Shown: piece after piece, positions 1 to 9,741 of the stretch
Numbering within the stretch: the first letter of the stretch is position 1
Layout: the number at the start of each line of letters is the position of its first letter
Assembly: GCA_040143965.1 (NCBI GenBank)
Contig: JASJQH010000209.1
Coordinates: 1-21,310, forward strand
Source of the DNA: Basidiobolus ranarum
Lineage: Eukaryota; Basidiobolomycota; Basidiobolomycetes; Basidiobolales
Length of the DNA stretch: 21,310 nt
Reading direction: 5' to 3'
Translations under genes and position numbers: made by a program
Notes under the pieces: model-generated
Seen by the model: the letters and a program-made list of their open reading frames with translations, nothing else
What the model was told of the DNA's origin: nothing
Databases searched by the model: none

Positions 1-2
1 CT

Positions 3-251
3 CCAGCTGGACAAACCTGTGGAACGTACGCAGCTGATTTCTTGAAAGTAGCTCCTGGTTACTTGGCTGATAACAACACTACTGGACTCTGTAGCTATTG
101 CCCATATACTCACGGACAAGATTTCACCGCAACTTTAGGCTGGGACTTCAGTCATCGTTGGAGAAATCTGGGTATTACTATTGGGTTCTGGGTGTTCAAC
201 GTTTTCGTCACCCTTGCATTTATTTGGTTGTTTAGAAAAACCAAGCGTTAA
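3..251 (+). CDS. PDR-type ABC-G transporter, C-terminal end (5'-truncated by window)
   Basis: The frame is open from base 3 and ends at TAA 249-251, giving the last 82 residues of a protein that starts outside the window. It begins PAGQTCGTY, continues with LKVAPGYL and a cysteine pair in CSYCPY, then SHRWRNLGI and one hydrophobic helix (about GFWVFNVFVTLAFIWLF) with a basic RKTKR tail. This is the usual end of fungal pleiotropic drug resistance (Pdr5/CDR-like) transporters: an extracellular cysteine-rich loop, the RWRN motif and the final TM helix. These full-size ABC-G pumps export drugs and lipids across the plasma membrane. The exact paralogue and substrate cannot be told from this piece. 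No intron is seen in the visible part. Confidence 0.9.
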   Translation, partial: PAGQTCGTYAADFLKVAPGYLADNNTTGLCSYCPYTHGQDFTATLGWDFSHRWRNLGITIGFWVFNVFVTLAFIWLFRKTKR

Positions 252-1520
252 TTGTTAATTATCTTCGCCTTATTGAATTATATCTTTTGCAGCTTATTCA
301 GCAATTTCTCAGCCATATACTTAGATCCATATTAATAACCAAATCTAGACTGTTCTATTGTAAACCTTGTATTTTCTCCAATATTTCCGTACTGATAAAC
401 TGCCATTGAAGACAACTAAGTTGGGATGCTATTTTTGCAATTTAATTATATTCTACAATAGGTGTTCATCGTTGTAAGCCTAGTTAAAAACTGATATCAA
501 TTCATTCCTTTAAGAATGATTCTATTATCTCGTTTTTAGCTCATAGCTCCTTGGTAACTAGGTGTGCTATCAACCGCAACCAATACTTTACGAATTTTAT
601 ATCAATTGTACCATTGTGGATACTTTACATGAATTAGTTGAAACCAGCAATACATGAACTATTTCATTTCATTCCTCAATCCTAATTGGAAGGTTAGTAT
701 CAGATATAGGAACTACTTCAAGCAATACTTGCGCACCAAGTGACACCTCTGCATATTTACTATTTAAGATCAATGATGATGCTCTGCAAGAGTCCCTGAA
801 GCGAACACATGAAAAGAACAATTGGAAATTCACATAACTAACAATTAGTCAAGTTTTCACGCATTTTCCCTACTTTTGTATTCATTTGGCTGCTGTAACT
901 GCGTTCTTACTTTATATACTGAGTGCCTTTGCTCACTTGTCTACCAACGAGCTAACTTATATGATTTGGTTAAAGGGAGCTCGGTAGCTACTTGATTGCC
1001 ATCACAGTTGAAGTACTTCCCATGATATTTAGTTTAGGAAGTAGGCTTCTATTCGAGTAACGTCTGGATGTCAACAAGTATGCAGAATAGATCAGAAGTC
1101 GCTACTATCAGACGATATCATCGAAATCATACCCCTTGCGAGGCCGCTTAAACTTTGAAGCCCGCTCTAGAACGTTTAACTTGATGCTTGTTATGCTCAG
1201 CCAGAAATATAATATATAATCAAGCCCCTGAAATCTGTCTGCATATGCCAACTTAAACCTTACACCAAAAAGCAGCTAAACATAATGAGTAAATCCAAGC
1301 TAAACATTTGAGAAACTAGACCATCAATGTAGAACATAACATAATAACTCTCGTTTTGAAGTAGAAAGTCAATCGATCCTAAATCAGAAATATTTACATA
1401 TCAATTAAGTCGCAAACGTTGCACTTCAGTATTATTCAATTCACTATCTGCAGAATGCTCGCTTCTACCCTTTTATTTCTTGGTAGGAGTAAATCTGATG
1501 CATCACGCACGCCCAGAAAG
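252..1520. other. Intergenic region without recognisable gene
   Basis: About 1.3 kb between the transporter stop and the next promoter-like segment. It is AT-rich, has no long ORF on either strand, and shows no tRNA, rRNA or repeat structure that I could recognise by eye. It probably holds the transporter's 3' UTR and the upstream region of the next transcription unit. Confidence 0.5.
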
Positions 1521-1769
1521 CCAATAGCGGGAAGGGACTACCTCGTTCGTTATAAAAGGTGTCACGTCGATCTCGAATTCACTTAGTAGCCTGAGAGTTT
1601 CTTAATTCACTCTCATATTACCTTGTAGTATATCTCTTGTGTATCTGATCTCCGTAGAAATTTTATTTTCCAACGTTTTCTCCCCTTGAAATCTTCTCTA
1701 CAACGTTCCAAGTACCTAAAGGCTATACCAACTTTTTCTACAGACTTACTCGCACAACCCACGTAAGAT
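1521..1769 (+). promoter_or_regulatory. CCAAT + TATA core promoter and pyrimidine-rich leader
   Basis: A CCAAT box (1521-1525) lies 26 bases before a consensus TATA box, TATAAAAG (1551-1558). A C/T-rich leader with CAAC repeats then runs to an ATG at 1770. In fungi a TATA box followed by a pyrimidine-rich leader is typical of strongly transcribed genes. The sequence elements are seen directly; promoter activity is inferred. The next ORF is short and unidentified, so the real transcript could be spliced, non-coding, or from a gene that has since decayed. Confidence 0.45.
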
Positions 1770-1958
1770 ATGGATCAACTTCGAGTCAATATTTCGGCTA
1801 GTACTGGATATATTCAACAGACATTTGCCACCCTCTTCGTCAACGAAAACATTGGGGTTATCTGTCCATTGAGTAAGCCCATTACACCAATTGTCCAAGC
1901 ACGCGAAGATAAAAATCCCATTAAAGTCGCCGAATTACCCAAAATTACTAAAGTTTGA
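1770..1958 (+). CDS. Hypothetical small ORF (62 aa) downstream of strong-looking promoter
   Basis: Starts with a true ATG, the first after the TATA-containing leader, and encodes MDQLRVNISAST... ending at TGA 1956-1958. No family was recognised, and there is no signal peptide or membrane helix. A potential donor (GTAAGC) lies inside at about 1873, so the coding region might be spliced into the overlapping +1 frame (1891-2175), which contains a hydrophobic stretch; I could not find a convincing acceptor. The case for a gene rests mainly on the promoter context. It could also be the damaged 5' end of a former gene or a non-coding transcript. Confidence 0.25.
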   Translation: MDQLRVNISASTGYIQQTFATLFVNENIGVICPLSKPITPIVQAREDKNPIKVAELPKITKV

Positions 1959-2568
1959 AAGCTATCCCGCATACCGTAGAACTATTTCTACTTTGTTTGA
2001 AGTTGGCTACAAATATAGTGGGCGCTTTTTTCTTCGAGCTCTCGCATTATTTCTTTTTACTTTTGTTCGAATGATATCATCAGTGTTAAAGTTAATCATC
2101 TACCTTTCTCCGCTTCACATGTGCAACTCATCTATGTTTCTAGATATTCGCTTTTCTTGTCCATGTATATTTTAATACAAGGATGAGCCCATACCCTAGT
2201 CATCGGTCCAAGATGGTGGCTGGTATATAACTCTAAGATTATAACTCCGTCATAATATAAAACACAGAAAGGGTTCTTTTTACGATAATTCAATGCTCAT
2301 AGCACGGACATGCTATGTGATATTCATCAAAACCAAATACATCAATTGCTTTGAAACTACACCTTTGTTGATTTTATAATTTTTCGAAATAAAGATTATA
2401 TTAAAAGAGGAGAGGAGAGAAGGGTGTAAAGATTATTCTAGGTTGTTGATGTTCGTCCTGGAATGCTAGAAAGCACAAACGTAGACTGTTTTTTGTACAA
2501 ACCCGAGTGGGTGATAGGAAAACCATTCGTTTAAAGAATATACATGTAATTATATTAGATGCCCAAGT

Positions 2569-3472
2569 CTAGGGAGTATATTCGAAGATCTGGTTGGCAC
2601 TCAGGGCGAAATTTACTCGGGCTTTCGATGAGCTCGGCTTGGAAGATTCAAACTGGGTTACTTCGACCCTTTGTCGGCGTAATTGAGCACGCATCTCTCG
2701 AGCCTCACGTTCCTCACGAGCTCGCCACATTTTCACTTGCGATTCACGTTTGAATCTTCTCACTTGGCGTTCCAGTTGGGTTAATTTGGCCGGAAACGGA
2801 TATTCTATATCTGAAATTTGATCCTCTGGGGACATCTGTGACAACGTAGTGTCTACATCTTCTATTGTCAGATCTATAGCGAGACTTCTTGAGCTACCGC
2901 TTGTTTTCGAATATGTGATACAATTCAGTGAAGATGAGTCGTATGGCTCTGGACATTCTGGTGTCAATGCAGGGATACTTATATCACTCTCCAAAGCTGA
3001 ACCTGTGTTCTCCTCGCCTGGGTCTTGAATGTGTATTATCTCCAGCGTTTCAGTCAAAGCTTTAATCTGAGTGTTCGAAGACTGACTTAGTCAAATATTA
3101 AATTAACCTTAAAATATAAATCATTGGTATTTCCACATAAATAACAACCATACCTTCAGAGTGAATTTACCATCTTGGCGTTCCAAAAATCCATTAGGTT
3201 TTTGAATGTCGTCCATTAGAGCAGAATAAAGAGCTAGGTAGGAATTTCGACCTCTATACAGTCAGTGGGTTAGTTTTCTTTAGTCATTTAAAAGTAAGAA
3301 TAATAATAATAAGTTAAAATATACGTGGTAGAAATAAGATAGTTACTTACGAAGTACGCTTTAGATCCTTTCTAGATATATCTTGCAAAATTTCCACCAC
3401 GGTCCAAAGTTTACTTGAATCGAAAGAATCTTTCATTACTTCAACCGCACATTCCACCCACGTCTTGGGCAT
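2569..3472 (-). CDS. HARE-HTH domain protein (ASX-like winged helix), 239 aa, 3 exons
   Basis: Exons on the minus strand are 3472-3351, 3253-3154 and 3066-2569; the introns use GTAAGT and GTATGG donors and the frame closes exactly (720 nt). The start is the first ATG after an in-frame stop. Residues 1-74 match the HARE-HTH winged helix (HB1/ASXL/restriction-endonuclease type): TWVECAVEVM, then EILQDISRKDLKRTSSGRN, SYLALYSALMDDI and FLERQDGKFTLK. In known families this fold pairs with chromatin or DNA-modification functions, as in metazoan ASXL proteins. The middle is acidic, Ser-rich and probably disordered. Residues about 160-210 form a highly charged Arg/Glu helix, probably a coiled coil. 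The end, NFALSANQIFEYTP, looks conserved but is not recognised. Role inferred: nuclear chromatin-associated adaptor. The domain call is fairly sure; the function is not. Confidence 0.7.
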
Positions 3473-3860
3473 ATTTCCGATGAAGGATTTTCCAAACTTT
3501 CTCAAAATCGTTCAAGAATGGTAAGAGAGTTTACACAAGTAGCTTTCTACCCTTTTTGTGTATTATCAAGATGGAGATAAACACTCAAAGACATAAATAA
3601 CCAAAAAAAATCGATCCAGATTTTTAATAAACCGAATATTTTGAACATGATTGAATCATATTCGGTAAACCATGTCAATGATGAATCAATATATGCGTAT
3701 TTTGATATTAGTTTATTAAGAATTTTAATCACGAAAAAAAAATCGCTTCTCATAGTCGACTTTAAATAGGTAGCCAAGGTCCAACTAAAGTTCTTTGCAT
3801 ACAAACAACTGAGTAACTTAAATTCGTTAGAGACTTGAATATAAAAATAACCTTATAAAT

Positions 3861-4233
3861 ATGCCATTCCCCAAAGAAGCTACGGCACCTATTAGAGAGC
3901 AAATACAAGACCCCCGTTTGATTGGAAAATACAGAAGACGAATTTTATCTGCCGAGTCTTTAAAACCTACTCTCGCTTCTAAAGCTATTGGTTTCTTTGC
4001 CACCACCTTTTCAGTTGGTATATTCGGCTATTTTGTATTTTATCACGATTTTGGCATGGATTACCATTGCTTTACACCAGTATGTTGTTCATATTTTTTT
4101 CATTCAATAGACCTATCATTAACTTGTATCTTGGTTATACTAGATACGTGGCTGGGCTCATCGTAAGCGTCTTGAGTTTTGGACACTTTCATCTGAGGAA
4201 GAACAGGAACTTCGAGAACAGGGCAAAATATAG
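3861..4233 (+). CDS. Small single-pass membrane protein, 102 aa, 2 exons
   Basis: Exon 1 is 3861-4079 and exon 2 is 4144-4233, with a GTATGT...ACTAG intron of 64 bases containing a CATTAAC-like branch site. Splicing is phase 0 and ends at TAG 4231-4233. The N-terminal 40 residues are basic (GKYRRRILS). A single hydrophobic helix follows at about residues 42-61 (AIGFFATTFSVGIFGYFVFY), then an HCFTP-IRGWAHRKR segment and a charged EEEQELREQGKI tail. The layout resembles small mitochondrial inner-membrane or assembly-factor proteins, but I do not recognise the family and assign no function. It is divergently oriented from the HARE-HTH gene, with about 390 bases between the starts. The spliced frame is clearly better than read-through, because exon 2 gives an amphipathic tail typical of real protein. 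Confidence 0.65.
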
Positions 4234-4416
4234 TTCTGAACTCTTTCTCTACTAGCGATTTTTCTCATCAATATGCATACATATTCTCACATATACAACT
4301 CTGGCAACGAGTAACGCGTTTTCAGTTCATAAAGAGAACTCATTTTCCATATTCTCAACGCATATATTCCACTTGCATCTTACAATACTAATAAACTTGG
4401 TGTTGTCGTTCTTCGG

Positions 4417-4590
4417 ATGTTGCAGAGCCGGCATGTGTATTATGGAACGATAATCTGTCAATTGGCACTGATTCTCTGGAATATCGAGGATGATTGGGAT
4501 ATTCACTCAATTGGAGTAAAGTTCATCGGTAGTATGATGGAGTTATATGTTTATTATATTCACATGTTGGGCAAAGGAGTTGGTCGATGA
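4417..4590 (+). CDS. Possible micro-ORF, 57 aa, unidentified
   Basis: An ATG at 4417 opens a 57-residue frame (MLQSRHVYYG... ending GKGVGR) with a stop at 4588-4590. It has a moderately hydrophobic middle but no clear membrane helix. It lies in the 470-base gap between the convergent small membrane-protein gene and syntaxin A, so it could equally be UTR sequence. No family was recognised; it may be chance. Confidence 0.15.
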   Translation: MLQSRHVYYGTIICQLALILWNIEDDWDIHSIGVKFIGSMMELYVYYIHMLGKGVGR

Positions 4591-4702
4591 ATTCAAAAAA
4601 ATATGGATTGCATATTAGCCTTCGTGTTCAAAGGGTAGTCAAGAAACGTAATGGAATAATTGGTAGTAAAAGGAAGAGGAATAAAACACGAATGAATTGG
4701 AG

Positions 4703-5911
4703 TTACTTTTTTCTAAGTGTAAAATATATAACCACGGCTAGAGCAATCACAATCAGCAAAGCCACAAGAGCCATTATTCGATATGTTGACCGATTACTTG
4801 AAATGAGTTCCTTACTCTTTTCAAGCTCGCCATTAGCATCGTTCAAATGATCGTTGGTGATCATAATCTTCTCTTCGACCTGCTGGATCGTCTCTTGTTG
4901 CTCTTCGACCATATCATGCACCTGTCTAAATAGTGAATCCAACTCGTTGATCATTCTCGTAATTTCGATGATATCTTGGTGGCGATCTTTTACTAGTTGT
5001 AAGGTTTGATTGGCTTCATTTTTTCTTAAAATCTAAGAAGTATAGAACAATTAGTTTCAGCGAAACCATGTCTAACATTTTTTAGTAGTTCTCACTGCAT
5101 TAGCAAAAACCTGACCACTAGGGTCTCTTTGGATATACTCCTCCACTTCATTGTCAGTCGCTTCAGGATTGACCATAGCATAGTGACGTCTTAACATGTT
5201 CTTGTAATTCTCTTGACCAATTTGCTCCGTCTCTCGATACCTCCTTAGTGTATTTTCAAGCTGTGCTTTCGCGCTAGCACACTACAAAAGAGGGCTTTAG
5301 ATCTTTATTCGGCAATAGAATAGTCAAAAAACTTACTCTTCGTCGACGAAGTTCAACATCGTCTGATTCAAGAACGTTTCGATGAAGATCTATAATATAA
5401 CATGATCAGGTTAGTTTCCCAACACTGTTTGGTCCAGAATTTTCAATTGACATAAATGTATCTTGTATGAGTAATACCTTTCAGATTGCTTTTACATTGC
5501 TCCAGCATAAAAGTAGTTTGAGCAGTTAATTCGCGTAATTTTGTTGAATTGGCTAGAGAAATAGAATTAGAGAATTCCGAGAGATTTCTATTCGAATGTA
5601 AGTACCTGCTGATTCTTCGGCATTCAAAATATCAAGCGAATCTTGGTGGATTTCGTGAATAGCATCAATGTTATTTTCGATATTTATACGAAGAGCATTG
5701 AATTTCTCCAACTATGTTATAAGATATTGAGTATGTACTCTAGCCTTGTGTGATATGACTGTGCTACTGACCGCTCTATTAAACTCTATCCCAGACATGA
5801 CTGTGGCAATTCCCTTTTCCATTTGACTTGGTGTCAAACCCTACAAACTCGAGATTTAGATTTGGGAAGAGAGTTATGGCCCTTGTTGGTACTCACATTT
5901 CGAGCAGTCAT
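4703..5911 (-). CDS. Syntaxin A: Sso1-like plasma-membrane Qa-SNARE, 277 aa, 7 exons
   Basis: Minus-strand exons are 5911-5897, 5840-5772, 5711-5606, 5552-5478, 5389-5337, 5281-5096 and 5032-4703. All introns are GT-AG and the frame is continuous (834 nt). The protein has an N-terminal three-helix Habc region (about residues 20-140), the linker motif VNPEAT..EVEEYI, then a Qa-SNARE motif from DRHQDIIEI (184) with the zero-layer glutamine Q213 in MVEEQ. A C-terminal anchor (254-274) ends in RKK. Sso-type syntaxins pair with Sec9-like and Snc-like SNAREs to fuse secretory vesicles at the plasma membrane. Compared with syntaxins B and C here, it shares the 106- and 75-nt exons, and its 186-nt exon equals their 109+77. 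The last three exons are fused, so introns were probably lost. MTARNGL is the first ATG of this frame. Confidence 0.9.
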
Positions 5912-6937
5912 TTGATTGTAGATGAAGTCGGTATGTCCTTTTGGAAAGAAATGATGATAAGATATCGCGAAAAAGATGAGAGTAGTGTGAGCGTTATATA
6001 TGGCGTCGTCTCCAAACACCAGAGCATATATAGTAAAAATACAGCTCTGCAGAAACAATGAATGATTCAGTTCAGAATGGTCAAAATCCTAGCCAACTCA
6101 CATATGAACATGAAACCTTCGCAATCATACTAAAATGGTTAAACTATTTTGGTCTGATTATGGCTGAAGTATTTTACCTTATGGTTTCGGTGTATTACAG
6201 GAATTGCGGAAGATTTGAAAGCTTTATATATTAATATCAATTGTATGACACCTTGTCCTGATGGTGAGGCTAACATAATTTCAAACCCCTGCTGAACTAT
6301 TAATTACACTGCCACCGAGATGCCTCATGTTATTCAATGGACTTGTCTCTGGGCATTAAAGCTTTCAAAGAATTCATTCCCTTCCTTTAGTCACTTGCCC
6401 TCGGTACCAACGACTTTGGCCATCAAATCCTTACTTCAATTGATAATTAATGCGCTGCTGAAATCATTATTTCATTTATCGATTATTGAGCATGTTCGAC
6501 ATAATGGCTTTGTCACAGAACCCCCTAATCGAAGGTCAACAATCGCTAATCCATATTGTTTTGGAGGCTTAGCAATTGGTAGGTGTTAATTAATTTTAGG
6601 AAATTTGCAACTCAGCCCCTCGTTTAATGTTAACCCAAGTGGTATCGCAAGATTTAGATTTAATAGGGGCTACTGGATATCACCTGACATAAGATAATTG
6701 GTCAAGTAACTAGACGTGTGACTGGCCTGTGAAGATTTCCCTAACCCTTATCTCGTTGCCAACTAGATAAGGGATCACGTCCTCTTATTGGCTTGGTATT
6801 ATGAGGGGGATTAAATGTACAGTGTACCAGTTCTCTAGAGCTCTGAATCAAAGTTGAAGGTTGCGATTCTGAAGTAGACTGCTTAGTATGTGAAGATAAT
6901 TTTCTCTTAAGAATCTATCAGTGAAGGCCATCCAGGT
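5912..6937. other. Gene-poor region, no confident gene
   Basis: About 1 kb upstream of syntaxin A and before the S-adenosylmethionine synthetase relic. The first part is probably the syntaxin A promoter and 5' UTR. Short open stretches occur on both strands (for example 6320-6589 +), but none shows a recognisable family, and translations in 6190-6590 look protein-like only in pieces separated by stops. It may contain an old unidentified pseudogene; I see nothing I can name. Confidence 0.4.
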
Positions 6938-8016
6938 GCTAGACTTTGTTAGCGAAAGTCTACATCAGCTTACTTTATCTCCATATTAAATAAACTTGAA
7001 ACAAACTAAACGTATGGCCAGATTTCCAATGCAGTTCTTGATTGCTTGTCTTTCCCAGGACCCACTCTCTAGAGTGGATTATGAAGCAGCCAGTAAGACT
7101 GGTATGATCATGGTACTTAAAGAGATCGCCATTAAAGCCAAATTGAATTTTCAAGCTTTTATACAGGAAACAGTACGTGATATTGGCTATACCAGAACGG
7201 AGCTAGGTATTTGTTTATTCTGTACTTAATTTAGGAGTATACCGGTCAAGGAATTCCCGCTGAGACATGATTATAAAGCTTGTAATGCCCTAGTTGTTGC
7301 AGAGCAACAGTCTCCAGATATTACTGAAGGTTTAATTCAAATTAGTGGCATTATAGAGGGCATTGGCGTAGGGGATTAAGGAATTATGTTCGGTTATACA
7401 TCTGAAGAAACTAAGGAATTAATGTCACTTACTATTATGCTATCTCATCAACTTATTATGAAATTAAGCGAATTACGTAGAGATGGAATTTTATCGTGGT
7501 TACATTCAGATATAAAAGCTCAAGTAGCAGTCGAATATTAGAACCACAATGGAGCCATGGTTCCTTTTCGTGTTAATAACGCTGTTATTCCCACTCAGTA
7601 CTCACTTGAGGTTGATGACGAAAGGAAAAAATTAAAGATGAGGCTATACTTGCGAAACTTTTATGGGTGAGCAAGCGGTATATCATTTGAATGCTTCCGG
7701 AAACTTCATTATTGGAGGTCCGCAATACGGATCTACCGAAACGTAAAACCATTGTTGTCACAAATGGTGATTGGAGTACCCATGGTGGTGGTGCATTTTC
7801 TGGAAAAGATTAGTCGAAGGACGATCGTTCTGCTACATACACAGCAGGTTGGATTGCAAAATCATTAGTTACAGCACAGACAATTTCGGGTCAAGACCAG
7901 GTGTCATCGTTAAAGAACTTGATTTTTGGAAGCCTATATATGGTAAAACTATTTACTGTGTCCGTTTTGGTTGTAAGGAATTTTCCGGTGAAAAAACAAA
8001 AAAACAAAAGTATTAG
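6938..8016 (+). pseudogene. S-adenosylmethionine synthetase pseudogene
   Basis: Fragments of methionine adenosyltransferase (ATP + Met to SAM) appear in correct order across about 1 kb but in shifting frames. They are: ACLSQDPLSRV...ASKTGMIM (about 7047-7120), EQQSPDI (about 7300), IMFGYTSEETKE (about 7386), LSELRRDGILSWL, NGAMVPFRV, HGGGAFSGKD (7781-7810), TAGWIAKSLV (about 7840) and RPGVIVKELD..KPIY...FG to the C-terminal KKQKY (stop 8014-8016). The GHPDK nucleotide-binding motif is not visible; FVSES near 6945 may be the remnant of the N-terminal FTSES. In-frame stops interrupt the GD.GIMFGY and FSGKD motifs. One extra base breaks the frame near 7045, and roughly 45 residues are missing between AKSLV and RPGVIV. 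A GTATTT...TTTAG stretch at about 7206-7233 looks like an intron relic, favouring a DNA-level duplicate over a retrocopy. It cannot encode an active enzyme, so a working copy must exist elsewhere. Confidence 0.9.
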
Positions 8017-8152
8017 ATTTCTGTTTGATTCATTATCTCCCATAGTAGAGTTATAACTTCGATGTCATCGCTACAGTACCAACATTTCATCTATAAACTT
8101 GCTTTAGTATGTCCAACCATTGAGTTAGTTAAGTTTTGAGAGAAAACACTAG

Positions 8153-8395
8153 TCTCCCTATGGTATTGATGTTTCCACTTCTTTACTTTTAAATGTAGAA
8201 GAATCACATAAACATATTTTTGAATCAATTGTGTATTCTTCATTGGCCGTTATCAACAACAAGTCTTTAGGTTTTGATCCGCAAGGCACTTACTAATGAT
8301 GTCCAAATAATTCGAGTGTTGCACAGCCAAATTGTTGGCATAACTATCTAAAAGAAACCACTTTTTCTCGAGATATAACAATCTGGCGTTACTAA
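8153..8395 (+). pseudogene. Unidentified coding relic
   Basis: One frame reads SPYGIDVSTSLLLNVEESH and onward to NKSLGFDPQGTY, then two consecutive stops (8294-8299), then CPNNSSVAQPNCWHN..., to a third stop at 8393-8395. The composition looks like a globular protein rather than random translation, and the frame holds on both sides of the double stop. An AG directly before 8153 could be an old splice acceptor. I do not recognise the family. It follows the S-adenosylmethionine synthetase relic but shows no resemblance to that enzyme. Confidence 0.3.
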
Positions 8396-8587
8396 TTGCT
8401 GATGTATTCAACACGTCTTGGTGAAAAGCGCAAGTATAGAAATAGTGTGACTATGTCGCACAGAAATAAGTCTTACGGATTAGGGCGTCCAAAGAAAGGA
8501 ATAATAATATAGATGTAACATATTTGTTTCTATCGAATATAATCTCACTTTCACCATATAAAAGTTATAAAATTCAACATCCCAAAT

Positions 8588-8824
8588 ATGCAAAGCGCCC
8601 AACAATGTAATAACCAACCTCTTTCCCTATATTGTAAACAAGAACTCCTCTTCGTGGAGTTTCGGCCCGTGGCTTGTTCGTCGCTCCTCAGCCTCAACTT
8701 CATTACGAAGAAGATTTATCTAGATAGGTCTGAAACACTAGACATCTTGACTAAAATAAGTTCTGTCCAAGGGGTTCTAGCACTTTATATCAATACTACG
8801 AATGAGCAACCGGTTGTTGTTTGA
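8588..8824 (+). CDS. Hypothetical ORF, 78 aa
   Basis: Begins with a real ATG about 30 bases after a TATA-like ATATAAAAG (about 8556-8564) and ends at TGA 8822-8824. The translation (MQSAQQCNNQPLSLYC...) has no signal peptide, membrane helix or known motif. It sits in a decayed, gene-poor stretch, so it may be chance or a gene fragment. Confidence 0.2.
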   Translation: MQSAQQCNNQPLSLYCKQELLFVEFRPVACSSLLSLNFITKKIYLDRSETLDILTKISSVQGVLALYINTTNEQPVVV

Positions 8825-9027
8825 AATTTGTTTAGAGTCATCGAATATCTAAGGGGAAGATATCCACAAATCTGTACCAAGAAAATCTAGTAATTGTAAA
8901 GTGCCTCTCAACTGAATTGAACAGACTTGGTATAATTTTCGCAAGCGTAAGCCAGCATCCTACAGTATACTAATCAACCTCAGTGTTGTCAAAGTCAGTA
9001 GAATTGTGAAAATTCGTGAGCAGTAAA

Positions 9028-9246
9028 ATGACAGTCATCAATAGTATTGAAGATGACGGATTTTTGCCTGATAGATTCATCACGAGCGATGCTATATATG
9101 CCTCAGTTTACCTGCAACCCCGGAACCACAACATTGATATTAAAGACAAGCTAGTAACAACTATGATCCTATCTATGAACGGGAGAGTGACACACCGAAG
9201 GAGATTGAGGCTATGCCAAGGTTTGAAGTGGATTGAGACTGGCTAA
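9028..9246 (+). CDS. Hypothetical ORF, 72 aa
   Basis: The first ATG of this frame is at 9028; upstream only GTG is available. It encodes MTVINSIEDDGFLPDRF and continues to a basic THRRRLRL segment, ending at TAA 9244-9246. The family is not recognised. It could be an internal fragment of a lost gene; no promoter or intron signal supports it clearly. The stretch 9247-9741 after it holds no gene I can see and probably contains the promoter of the PTM1-type gene. Confidence 0.2.
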   Translation: MTVINSIEDDGFLPDRFITSDAIYASVYLQPRNHNIDIKDKLVTTMILSMNGRVTHRRRLRLCQGLKWIETG

Positions 9247-9741
9247 ATGAATGCCAGCTCACTTGAAGCATACATTTTTTATTTTACATTCGAATATTTG
9301 AAGTTACTATCGCTAATATGGATTGCAGTGAATAACTTTGGACGGTATTTGTGTAAGGCTAGGTGTGATAATTGTCTCCATGTGATACTAACTCGGCGGT
9401 GAAAGACAGATATTTGTAGCAGAAGCACGCTGTGTTGCTTCCTGACTCTTCACCGAAATATACTGCATAGCTGTGTATGATTTGAGTATCTACCTGTCTA
9501 CCATTACAATGAGAGTTGCATTGCATACCATCAAAATCACCTGGTTTACTAGTAAATCATCTACGTCTAAGATATAGCATAAAAATATTGGGGCTATCTA
9601 TTAAAATAATCAAAAGCTTCCTGATTGGCTGTAGATTTGTAGTTAGATAGTTTGATTTATTTGGCATGGCTATCGAGACTCTTTAATACTTACTAAACAG
9701 TAGTCGTTCAGCCTTCACTGCAAACTACAGTGTCAAAAAAC

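Noticed and set aside
3547-3804. Minus-strand 85-codon ORF
   Set aside because: Very AT-rich, low-complexity hydrophobic translation between two divergent genes; likely chance in promoter sequence.
5828-6061. ORFs on both strands over the first exons of syntaxin A
   Set aside because: They overlap the syntaxin A start and its first intron in other frames and lack any family signal.
6190-6590. Minus-strand hint of an RNA polymerase largest-subunit zinc-finger (YGLAIVDLRLGG...CRTC)
   Set aside because: Only about 25 residues resemble it, the following GHFGY-type sequence is absent, and the rest does not fit; too weak to call.
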